The translations under genes were made by a program, and so were the position numbers. Under the pieces are notes generated by a model, which worked only from the letters and a program-made list of their open reading frames with translations, had not been told where the DNA came from and searched no databases. From Fodinibius salipaludis (GTDB lineage: Bacteria > Bacteroidota > Rhodothermia > Balneolales > Balneolaceae): 64,000 nt of DNA. Below are positions 25,057 through 33,275 of the stretch, in pieces. The first letter of the stretch is position 1; the number at the start of each line of letters is the position of its first letter. The stretch lies in contig NZ_NSKE01000007.1 in NCBI RefSeq assembly GCF_002287075.1, positions 124,001 to 188,000 of the forward strand. The letters are read 5' to 3'.

Positions 25057-26187
25057 TTAGGTTTCCGTCCGTAAATAATCAAGTCCCATCACCATAATTA
25101 ATCCAATAACTATCCCCCAAATACCGCTCCAAAAACGGTCCGTCCCGGCCTCCTGAACCGTTAAATACGGAATAAATGGATCGCTCTTAATCAGCTTATT
25201 TTTAACAGTCAAAACCTCCACTTCTTTTTGTGCGCCATCGGGATTCATCGTTTCGCCCAACCGTCTAAATTCGGGACGATTTTGATCCGGAGGATCATCC
25301 CGTAATGTCTGAGCTTCGGAACTATTATATGCCACCACTTCCGTTTTGCTGACAATTTGCTCAAACGTCCGATCCTGATACGGCCATATCACATAAAGCG
25401 ATCCAATTAAAAAGCCAATTAGCACAGCCAGTGTTTTTGCTTCGTATCGACTTAACAGCCACGACAATAATCTTGAAAAAAGCACCAGTCCAACAACGGC
25501 ACCGGCAACAAAAGGCAATAGTGACAATAACCCAGCTGTTGTCTCGGAAGTACCCAGCTTACCGAATTGTGCTAATATATAGTCGTACTTTCGCAGGATT
25601 AGCAAAAAATAGGAGCCGGAAATTCCCGGTAAAATCATCGCACAAATGGCAATAGATCCACTAATAAAAACAAACCACGGTGATTCGGGCGTATCGGCCG
25701 GCACTAAGGTGACAACCCAGAACCCAATGCCCGCTCCAATCAAAACCATTAGACCGTGTACCCAGCTAAAGCCCTCAATAGCTTTGATAAGCACAAAAAT
25801 AGAGCCCACTATTAATCCAAAAAAGAGTCCATATACCAATTCGGGATTGGTAAACATATATACTTGTAGGGGCACTACTTTCGTAAAGAAAAGAATAGCA
25901 CAGAAAATCCCCGCGAGTAAAACTCCCATAAATTTCCAGTGCACCTCGTTAAAAGCATCCCGGAATTTTAAGGTGACGACCTGCTTAAAAAATCGGGTAT
26001 CAAAACTCTTAATCGCATTGATAAGGCGCGTATAAATCCCCACAATCAACGCCAACGTTCCCCCACTCACACCAGGAACAATATCTGCCGATCCCATTAA
26101 AAAACCTTTAATTAATAGAAAGGGAGATTCGCTCCACGATGTTGAATCTTTTTGGGACTGGTCTTCAGCCTGATCGTTCTGTGACAA
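25057..26187 (-). CDS. DUF368 membrane protein, probable undecaprenyl-phosphate translocase (PopT-like)
   Basis: 376 residues with about nine membrane helices. The family signature G-S-A-D-I-V-P-G-V-S-G-G-T (near residue 33) and its internal repeat I-L-P-G-I-S-G-S-Y are both present. DUF368 proteins have been shown to flip undecaprenyl phosphate back across the membrane for cell-wall precursor recycling. The start is a TTG at 26187 (an in-frame TAA lies five codons upstream and no ATG fits). Unusual: about 75 soluble residues (E-Q-I-V-S-K-T-E-V..D-P-F-I-P-Y-L) are inserted before the last helix, making it longer than common members. Confidence 0.88.
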   Translation of the reverse strand: MSQNDQAEDQSQKDSTSWSESPFLLIKGFLMGSADIVPGVSGGTLALIVGIYTRLINAIKSFDTRFFKQVVTLKFRDAFNEVHWKFMGVLLAGIFCAILFFTKVVPLQVYMFTNPELVYGLFFGLIVGSIFVLIKAIEGFSWVHGLMVLIGAGIGFWVVTLVPADTPESPWFVFISGSIAICAMILPGISGSYFLLILRKYDYILAQFGKLGTSETTAGLLSLLPFVAGAVVGLVLFSRLLSWLLSRYEAKTLAVLIGFLIGSLYVIWPYQDRTFEQIVSKTEVVAYNSSEAQTLRDDPPDQNRPEFRRLGETMNPDGAQKEVEVLTVKNKLIKSDPFIPYLTVQEAGTDRFWSGIWGIVIGLIMVMGLDYLRTET

Positions 26188-26273
26188 AGAAATTAAGGAT
26201 TAGGAATTAGGAATTAATTTAAAGCCTAATATATGGCAAGGATCACAATTTTTCATTGCACAATTCTTTCGAA

Positions 26274-26942
26274 TTATTTCTGCCAGCCTTTTTCTCCGAT
26301 AAGCGGTACAAATTTAAAATCACTGAAATGCTCCTCTTCAAACTCGTCCTCCCGAATCTTGATAAGCCGTACCATTTCCTGCCTTTTGTCATCTCCCACC
26401 GGAACCACCAGCCGACCATTTATATTGAGCTGTTCAATCAAATCCTCGGGAACAACCGGAGCCCCCGCTGTAACCACAATGGCATCATAAGGGGCATAGG
26501 CCGACCAACCCAGCGTACCGTCGCCCAACTTAGCCCGAATGGAATAACCAAGCTCTTTCAGCGTAGATTTAGCTTTCTTATATAGCTTATCATGGCGTTC
26601 AACCGTATATACATTAGCGCCCAACTCACACAAAATTGCCGCCTGGTATCCTGATCCTGTCCCAATTTCCAGTACTTTTTCACCGGGCTGTACTTCAAGC
26701 AATTCCGTCTGTCGAGCAACGGTATACGGCTGCGATATCGTCTGCTCTTTACCAATGGGTAGCGCCGTATCTTTATAGGCACGATCCTGCAGCGCCGTAT
26801 CCACAAAAACATGTCGAGGAACAATGTTAAAAGCATCCAGCACACGCTGATCTTCTATGCCTTTATCTGCCAGCGCTTGAACTAATCGACGGCGACGCTG
26901 TTTAAATTTTGGATTATCTGCTCCTGAACCCCAATTTAACAT
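26274..26942 (-). CDS. pcm: protein-L-isoaspartate O-methyltransferase
   Basis: 222 residues. A SAM-binding Rossmann fold has motif I E-I-G-T-G-S-G-Y-Q-A-A (about residue 85), preceded by the family's V-P-R-H-V-F-V and T-I-S-Q-P-Y motifs. A-Y-D-A-I-V-V-T-A-G-A is post-motif I/II. It repairs isoaspartyl residues in aged proteins. Ends about 90 bases before the DUF368 start. Confidence 0.93.
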   Translation of the reverse strand: MLNWGSGADNPKFKQRRRRLVQALADKGIEDQRVLDAFNIVPRHVFVDTALQDRAYKDTALPIGKEQTISQPYTVARQTELLEVQPGEKVLEIGTGSGYQAAILCELGANVYTVERHDKLYKKAKSTLKELGYSIRAKLGDGTLGWSAYAPYDAIVVTAGAPVVPEDLIEQLNINGRLVVPVGDDKRQEMVRLIKIREDEFEEEHFSDFKFVPLIGEKGWQK

Positions 26943-27090
26943 GATAAACTTTTGTATTTTACCAACTGTTTACGAATTAAATATAACATAAGGAACTTGT
27001 GGCAATTTATTCGACTTTTAATCAATGTAAACTTTCTTACTATCCAAAATTGCGGGATACAAATTCAATAGAGACCAACACCTTGAAATT

Positions 27091-30000
27091 ATGAAAATTT
27101 TTCTAAAAATAGCCGGTACAATTGTAGGATTATTCATTGTCATTATAATTGGACTCAATATCTATTTTACGGATGAGCGCCTCAAAAATACTGTCATGCC
27201 CTACGTTAATGATGCCGTGGGACGTACGGTAAATGTTGAGCAAATGTCGCTAACCCTATTCAGCACTTTTCCACAACCGGGCGTTAGTATACAAAACATG
27301 AGCATCCCCGGAGAAACAGAAGAAGATACGCTCCTTTCACTGGACGAACTTGTGGTTTCGGTTGAACTTTTCTCCTTACTGGGTGACCAAATCAATATTT
27401 CTGAACTCAGTCTTCGCAATCCGAAGTTCACCTATATCGTTAATGCCGACAGTACCACCAACATCGATTTCTTGATGACGGAAGAAGCTGAAACCGACAC
27501 AACGGCTGAGACCATGGGAATTAATATCCCCTATTTTAACATCAGTGGAGGGGATTTTGGCTATCGTGATGCAACAACCGAAACTAACGTACAACTGGAC
27601 GATCTCAATGCTGATATTACTCTCAACTACGCCGATTTAATAACGAGCACTATCGATCTGCAATTGGGTGGCCTTTCGGCTTCAATGGGAGAAAGCACCT
27701 ATCTCAACAATCTCCCGCTGAGTATGACTCAGCAATCCACCATCAACATGGAGAACGAAACCGTAACACTTGATGAAGGCACTTTTTCCATTCGCGGACT
27801 CGCTCTCAATTTAACCGGATCACTCTCTGACTGGAGTAATGACTTAAATAGTGATCTTACCTTCAATTCATCTTCAGATAATTTCGGCGAACTTCTAAGA
27901 CTGATTCCCGCTGATTATGAAGAATACACCGAGGGACTCGAAAGTCGGGGATCATTGGCTATTGACGGAACTATAAATGGAGCATTGCTGGGAGAAGAAT
28001 TGCCGAATTTTGATATCAGAATTTCAGTTGATGACGGCTATGTCAAAAACCCGGATCTTCCCCAGGCAATTGAAAGCATCCAATTAACAGCCAATGCATC
28101 CAATAAATTAATTGCCGTTGAAAACCTTACCGCAAAGGCCGGAGAAAATAATCTATCGGCAAACGGGGAGCTCCAAAACCCACTGGAAGACAATGGTACA
28201 TTTTCTATTGATTTTGATTCGGATGTGAACCTTGCCACCATCCGTAATTTTTACGATATCAGTCAGTTTGATGTCGAAAACCTGGGCGGCCAGCTTACCG
28301 CTAATGGACAAGCATCCGGGAATATGGAGGCACCCGAAAAAGCTACTTTTGATGCCACCATTTCGCTAAGTAATGGCTTGCTCAAATATGCCGAAGTAGC
28401 CAAGCCAATTGAAAATATCACCATCGATGCCGAGGCTAATCAATCAGTCATCACTATAAACAACATGAAGCTACAGGCCGCGGCTAACACCTTTTCCATG
28501 AAGGGCTCAATCAATGAACCGATGGATGAAGAACAACGCAGCATTGATTTAACAACCAACCTGGACTTTGACCTCGCTACCATCAAAGATTTTTATCCTA
28601 TTGACGAGGATACGCTGAGCATGCGCGGCCAATTCAAGGCTCAGGCTGTCTTAAAAGGCAAAGCCGATCAGATAGAAAACGCTGTTCAGTCGGGAAATAT
28701 TTCGCTTTCTGATGGATATATCAGCCATAAATCACTGGGTAAACCCATCGAAAATATCACCTTAAACTCCTCATTGGATGGCCCAGATCTCACTATATCA
28801 AAAGCCAGCTTTACCACAGGAGATAATAACCTCGATATTTCAGGAAATGTACGAAATTACCTGAGCGATGATCGAACGGTCAATGTAGAATTAACAGGTA
28901 AGGCGGCCCTTAATCAGATTAAAGATTACTACGAACTGGAACCCACAATCACCGAACTTACCGGCTTGGCCGACCTCAACCTACGCGTGCAGGGCAAGCC
29001 CAATGATCCTGCAAATATGCAGTTCAACGGTCAATTAACGGCACAGAACATCAATATGGATGGAGAAGCTATGGTTCAGCCAGTGACTGAACTCAATGGA
29101 GTGTTAAATCTGTCACCAAGCTCAGTAGATTTAGATGGATTGTCATTCAATATCGGCTCATCTGATATTTCGCTCAGCGGCTCGTTAAGCGACTATATGG
29201 AATATCTAAAGGCAGAAGAAGACCGTAGCACTACGCCTCAACTTACGGGAACCTACAAAAGTGAACTGCTTAATTTAGATGAATTAATCGACTGGAGTGA
29301 CACTACAGAAACCGGACCCATTCCTATTCACCTTCCACACCTGACGAGCTCGGTAAGTGCCGAAATTAACGAAATGATCGTCACGGGTGTAACGATGACA
29401 AACATGACGGCCGAAGCTTCTACAACACCGGAGAAAATCACGCTTGAGCAAGCGTCTATAAATATGTTCAATGGAAAAGCTACGGGATCGTTTGTCTGGG
29501 AAGTTCCGGATCCGGAACGCACCATGATCTCATTCAACGGAAACTTAGACAGCTTACAAGCGGCCGCCTTCTTTGATGAGTTCCAGGTGCTCGGTGAAGA
29601 CAGCAATTTCCATGAATATGTATCCGGGGCTTTCAGCGCTGATGTAGAATACTATTCTGAACTTAACGAGTTTTTAGAGCCGGTCATCAAAACATCAACC
29701 ATGGACGGAAATTTTGGAATGACTAACTCACGGATTCAGGGACATCCTATTCAAGAGCGATTAGCTTCGTTGTTCAATGCCAAAGAGTTTAATAATGTGG
29801 GATTAGATGAGTTCGAAAGCACCTACTCACTCAAAAACAGCGTGTTTACCATCAATGACCTGCAGATGACCAGCAAAGATATCGGTATGGAACTCAGCGG
29901 AACTCAGCACATGGTCAAAGGTACTATCGACTATAAAACCCAACTGTTGCTTCCAGGACGATTTAAAAAAGGCATCGCTTCGGTTATAACTACGCAGGCT

Positions 30001-30168
30001 ACAGAGGCCTTAACACGAGATAACGGAACTATTATGGTTCCGCTTCGCATGACGGGCACACAAGAAGACCCCAATATTCGCCCTGATAAAAAAGAGATTG
30101 CTCCCATTGTAAAAGACTACCTGAAAGATAAGGGCAAAAATCTTCTCAAGGGATTATTTGACAACTAA
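27091..30168 (+). CDS. large AsmA-family envelope protein
   Basis: 1025 residues. One N-terminal membrane helix (about 5-26), AsmA domain directly after it (V-N-V-E-Q-M-S-L-T-L-F-S-T-F-P-Q-P-G), a long beta-rich body and an AsmA C-terminal region (I-D-Y-K-T-Q-L-L-L-P). At least four internal repeats of about 140-150 residues begin with P-I-E-N-I-T-x or similar and end in x-I-K/R-D/N-F-Y. Proteins of this family form bridge-like grooves between inner and outer membrane and move phospholipids. The role here is inferred from family only. Monocistronic in appearance; cysS has its own promoter. Confidence 0.87.
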   Translation: MKIFLKIAGTIVGLFIVIIIGLNIYFTDERLKNTVMPYVNDAVGRTVNVEQMSLTLFSTFPQPGVSIQNMSIPGETEEDTLLSLDELVVSVELFSLLGDQINISELSLRNPKFTYIVNADSTTNIDFLMTEEAETDTTAETMGINIPYFNISGGDFGYRDATTETNVQLDDLNADITLNYADLITSTIDLQLGGLSASMGESTYLNNLPLSMTQQSTINMENETVTLDEGTFSIRGLALNLTGSLSDWSNDLNSDLTFNSSSDNFGELLRLIPADYEEYTEGLESRGSLAIDGTINGALLGEELPNFDIRISVDDGYVKNPDLPQAIESIQLTANASNKLIAVENLTAKAGENNLSANGELQNPLEDNGTFSIDFDSDVNLATIRNFYDISQFDVENLGGQLTANGQASGNMEAPEKATFDATISLSNGLLKYAEVAKPIENITIDAEANQSVITINNMKLQAAANTFSMKGSINEPMDEEQRSIDLTTNLDFDLATIKDFYPIDEDTLSMRGQFKAQAVLKGKADQIENAVQSGNISLSDGYISHKSLGKPIENITLNSSLDGPDLTISKASFTTGDNNLDISGNVRNYLSDDRTVNVELTGKAALNQIKDYYELEPTITELTGLADLNLRVQGKPNDPANMQFNGQLTAQNINMDGEAMVQPVTELNGVLNLSPSSVDLDGLSFNIGSSDISLSGSLSDYMEYLKAEEDRSTTPQLTGTYKSELLNLDELIDWSDTTETGPIPIHLPHLTSSVSAEINEMIVTGVTMTNMTAEASTTPEKITLEQASINMFNGKATGSFVWEVPDPERTMISFNGNLDSLQAAAFFDEFQVLGEDSNFHEYVSGAFSADVEYYSELNEFLEPVIKTSTMDGNFGMTNSRIQGHPIQERLASLFNAKEFNNVGLDEFESTYSLKNSVFTINDLQMTSKDIGMELSGTQHMVKGTIDYKTQLLLPGRFKKGIASVITTQATEALTRDNGTIMVPLRMTGTQEDPNIRPDKKEIAPIVKDYLKDKGKNLLKGLFDN

Positions 30169-30193
30169 CTACAACGATTTTCGGCAATAGGCG

Positions 30194-30225
30194 TTGTCAA
30201 CTGTTGCAATGAAACGTTATCTTTG
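30194..30225 (+). promoter_or_regulatory. Bacteroidota-type promoter of cysS
   Basis: TTG (30194-30196), 21 nt, TATCTTTG (30218-30225), which fits the -33/-7 consensus TTTG..TAnnTTTG. About 48 nt before the cysS ATG. Confidence 0.65.
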
Positions 30226-30273
30226 CGAACTGTAAATGCAATTTTATTGATTAATAAGGAAGCATCCTGATCC

Positions 30274-31728
30274 ATGGATAAATTACATATTTACAATACG
30301 CTGTCCCGCGAAAAAGAGGAATTCAAACCTATCAAAGAGGGCTTTGTAGGCATCTATGTTTGTGGGCCTACGGTGTATGGGGATCCCCACCTGGGACACG
30401 CAAAAAGTTACGTCTCATTTGATGTAGTTATTCGATATCTCCGTTATTTGGGATATAATGTTCGTTACGTCCAAAATATTACGGATGTGGGACACCTGAC
30501 TGATGATGCTGATCAGGGTGAGGATAAACTGGAGAAACAGGCCGCCATCGAAAAGCTGGAACCCATGGAAATTGCGGAGAAGTACACCTATAACTATTTC
30601 CGCGATATGGATGCTCTTGGCGTTCAGCGACCTGATATTTCTCCCCGTGCTACGGGACATATCATCGAGCAGATCGAGATGGTCAAAAAACTGCTTGAAA
30701 ATGGTCACGCTTACGAGACCGATGGTAATGTCTATTTTGATGTCTCCTCGGATGAGGATTACGGTAAGCTAAGCGGACGGGATGTTGAAGATCAGGAAAG
30801 CGGTGCCCGCATCGAAACGGCCAGCGACAAGCGTTCACCCGAAGACTTTGCGCTCTGGAAGAAAGCCGATGACGGTCACATTATGAAATGGCCTTCGCCT
30901 TGGGGTAAGGGCTATCCGGGATGGCACGTAGAGTGCTCGGCAATGTCCACAAAGTACCTTGGCGAACATTTTGATATTCACGGCGGCGGCATGGACAACC
31001 AATTCCCCCATCACGAATGCGAAATTGCCCAGAGCGAGGGCGCTTTTAACAAGCCTTTTTCCAACTATTGGATGCACAATAACATGGTTACCCTTGAGGG
31101 ACAAAAGATGGGGAAATCGCTGGGCAACGCGATTTCATTGCACGAATTTTTCTCTGGTGATCACGATCTGCTAACCCGTTCCTGGGATCCGCAGATCATC
31201 CGTTTCTTCTTACTACAAAGTCATTACCGCAGCACCACTGATTTTTCTGAGGATGCCCTTTCCGGTGCCGAAAACGGTCTTCGAAGCCTACAAGAGATGG
31301 TTAAAACCATCGACAATACTGAGGGCGGTTCTACCGAAGCTTATGATCTGGAATCCCTGAAAACCTCTCTGGAAACCAAACTTAATGATGATTTTAATAC
31401 GGCACAGGCCATTGCCGTTCTTTTTGAAGAGCTAAAAATCATCCGCAAACAAATTAACAGCGGAGATACCCCAGAAAATATTAGCGATATCAAGGAATTT
31501 TTGCGTGATTTTGTTGAGGGTGTATTGGGACTCTGGCCGCAAGAAGACGATTCTTTGGCAGACAATGATAAAACCGAACAACTTATTGAACTGCTTATTG
31601 ATATCCGCAAAAACGCGCGTCACGAAAAGAATTTTGAACTGTCGGATACTATTCGTGACCGGCTCGAAGAACTGGATATCAAGCTGATGGACAGCCCCGA
31701 AGGCACCGATTACAAAATCGTAAAATAA
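30274..31728 (+). CDS. cysS: cysteinyl-tRNA synthetase
   Basis: 484 residues, class I synthetase. C-G-P-T-V-Y at 30-35 with zinc ligand Cys30, HIGH motif as H-L-G-H (39-42), W-H-V-E-C-S-A-M and F-P-H-H-E-C-E for the remaining zinc ligands, and K-M-G-K-S at about 278 as the KMSKS loop. The C-terminal DALR-like helical domain (about 340-484) is present. Charges tRNA-Cys. Length as expected. Own promoter upstream; a repeat-embedded nuclease gene follows. Confidence 0.95.
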   Translation: MDKLHIYNTLSREKEEFKPIKEGFVGIYVCGPTVYGDPHLGHAKSYVSFDVVIRYLRYLGYNVRYVQNITDVGHLTDDADQGEDKLEKQAAIEKLEPMEIAEKYTYNYFRDMDALGVQRPDISPRATGHIIEQIEMVKKLLENGHAYETDGNVYFDVSSDEDYGKLSGRDVEDQESGARIETASDKRSPEDFALWKKADDGHIMKWPSPWGKGYPGWHVECSAMSTKYLGEHFDIHGGGMDNQFPHHECEIAQSEGAFNKPFSNYWMHNNMVTLEGQKMGKSLGNAISLHEFFSGDHDLLTRSWDPQIIRFFLLQSHYRSTTDFSEDALSGAENGLRSLQEMVKTIDNTEGGSTEAYDLESLKTSLETKLNDDFNTAQAIAVLFEELKIIRKQINSGDTPENISDIKEFLRDFVEGVLGLWPQEDDSLADNDKTEQLIELLIDIRKNARHEKNFELSDTIRDRLEELDIKLMDSPEGTDYKIVK

Positions 31729-31756
31729 TAACTATCAATATAATCCAATTTCTTAT

Positions 31757-31874
31757 TGAACCTCCCCTACCGCCCCTCCTTTATAAGGAGAGGATTACCA
31801 AAAAGACTTTAATTTCTTAAAAGGTGCTTATCAACTCTCCCCTTCTTAAGGGGAGATGTAAGAGGGGTTGAGGC
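31757..31874. repeat. left direct repeat flanking the DUF559 gene
   Basis: About 115 bases, imperfectly repeated at 32283-32394 in the same orientation (shared CTCCTTTATAAGGA, GACTTTAAT, CTTATCAA, CTCCCCTTCTTAA). It is itself bounded by inverted ends: CCTCCCCTAC at its start and AGAGGGGTTGAGG at its end. The end supplies a GAGG just before the ATG at 31876. Confidence 0.75.
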
Positions 31875-31875
31875 A

Positions 31876-32277
31876 ATGGTTAAAATGTGCAAAAAAGAAG
31901 AATCAAACATATTCAATCCAAAGCGTATTAAAGCTCAGAGAAAATATTTGCGAAATAACATGACCAAAGCAGAAGTTATTCTCTGGTCAAAGCTTAAAGG
32001 CAGGAATATGCTTAATCACAAATTTCGCAGACAGCACGGTATTGGAGATTACATTGTAGACTTTTATTGTCCAGAGTTAAATCTTGTTATTGAGGTAGAC
32101 GGAGAATCTCATTATACCTCAGAAGGTGAAAAGCATGATGAGACAAGAACTGAATTTTTAAACGAGCTTGATGTTTATATCCTGAGATTCACCAATCCTC
32201 AAATAAAACAAAATTTGGAAGGTGTTCTTAAACATATAATTTCTGCTATTAAAAAATTAGAACAAGAGTATATATAA
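31876..32277 (+). CDS. DUF559 endonuclease-like protein
   Basis: 133 residues with the DUF559 (Vsr-like PD-(D/E)xK) fold: N-M-T-K-A-E-V-I-L-W-S-K-L-K, F-R-R-Q-H-G-I-G-D-Y-I-V-D-F-Y (Asp62), and V-I-E-V-D-G-E-S-H (Glu73, Asp75). These are the expected metal-binding residues. The family is widespread in Bacteroidota but its biological role is unproven. The gene lies between two direct repeats with inverted ends, in an arrangement that looks like a small cassette inserted between cysS and lgt. A start at 31876 follows the repeat-derived GAGG. Confidence 0.88.
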   Translation: MVKMCKKEESNIFNPKRIKAQRKYLRNNMTKAEVILWSKLKGRNMLNHKFRRQHGIGDYIVDFYCPELNLVIEVDGESHYTSEGEKHDETRTEFLNELDVYILRFTNPQIKQNLEGVLKHIISAIKKLEQEYI

Positions 32278-32282
32278 TTATA

Positions 32283-32394
32283 TTAACCACCCCTACTCCC
32301 CTCCTTTATAAGGAAGGGATTATCAATAAGACTTTAATATCTAAAAAAGGTACTTATCAAAATCTCCCCTTCTTAAGATGTAAGGGGGGGGCAA
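32283..32394. repeat. right direct repeat flanking the DUF559 gene
   Basis: About 110 bases, the partner of 31757-31874 with small indels (it lacks the GGGGA part of the second palindrome). Lies 30 bases upstream of lgt. Confidence 0.75.
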
Positions 32395-32424
32395 AATTCG
32401 CCTATTTAACAGATAAACTACCAC

Positions 32425-33255
32425 ATGAACTTATTACTTTTAGCAAACGATTATTTTACTTGGTCCGTCGATCCCGTAGCCTTTAGCCTGGGACCACTGG
32501 AACCGCGTTGGTATGGCATTTTGTTTGCCACCTCATTCTTGATTGGTTTTTGGCTGACACGCAAAATGTTTCTCCATGCCAAGCGTGATCCCGAAGAAGT
32601 AGATCAACTGTTAACCTATGTTTTAATTGCTACTATCGTTGGTGCCCGGCTGGGACATGTACTGTTCTATGATCCCGGCTTTTATCTGCGTTATCCTGCC
32701 GAAATTTTAAAAATTTGGCATGGCGGACTGGCAAGCCACGGTGCTGCCATTGGGATCATCATCGCCATGTACATGTTTACCAAAAAGTTCAGAGATATGA
32801 GTTTTCTCTGGCTGGCCGATCGCGTGGTGGTCGTCGTTGCTATTGCAGGAGCTTTTATTCGAACCGGGAATTTCATGAATTCCGAGATTGTTGGTCAGCC
32901 AACCGAACTGGCGTGGGGCGTCATTTTTACCAGAATCGACATGATTCCTCGCCATCCTACCCAACTTTATGAAGCACTGCTTTGCATCATTGTTTTTGGA
33001 ATCCTTTGGAAAGTATATCACGCTTATAAAACGAATCCGCCTGAGGGATCACTGTTCGCTCTATTCTTAGGTACGTTATTTACCGGACGTTTTCTGCTCG
33101 AATTTACAAAGATGGAACAGGCCGCTTTTGCTGCCGACTGGGTATTTAATATGGGACAATGGCTCAGCATTCCGCTTATTGCCATCGGCATCTGGCTAAT
33201 GATCAAAAAAGTGAACTGGAGTCAACCTCCGGCTGTAGAGTCACAAAAAAATTAA
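32425..33255 (+). CDS. lgt: prolipoprotein diacylglyceryl transferase
   Basis: 276 residues with about seven membrane helices. G-G-L-A-S-H-G-A-A-I-G (catalytic His region) and the Lgt signature R-T-G-N-F-M-N-S-E-I-V-G (Arg essential for phosphatidylglycerol use) are present, followed by R-H-P-T-Q-L-Y-E. It moves a diacylglyceryl group to the lipobox Cys of prelipoproteins, and would therefore act on the array lipoproteins of this window. 20 bases upstream of the phosphoglucomutase gene, probably co-transcribed. Confidence 0.95.
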   Translation: MNLLLLANDYFTWSVDPVAFSLGPLEPRWYGILFATSFLIGFWLTRKMFLHAKRDPEEVDQLLTYVLIATIVGARLGHVLFYDPGFYLRYPAEILKIWHGGLASHGAAIGIIIAMYMFTKKFRDMSFLWLADRVVVVVAIAGAFIRTGNFMNSEIVGQPTELAWGVIFTRIDMIPRHPTQLYEALLCIIVFGILWKVYHAYKTNPPEGSLFALFLGTLFTGRFLLEFTKMEQAAFAADWVFNMGQWLSIPLIAIGIWLMIKKVNWSQPPAVESQKN

Positions 33256-33275
33256 TTCCTCAACTTTCGTTTACC

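Noticed and set aside
33159-33275. N-terminal extension of the phosphoglucomutase
   Set aside because: It lies inside lgt in another frame and has no family similarity; the ATG at 33276 gives the normal start.
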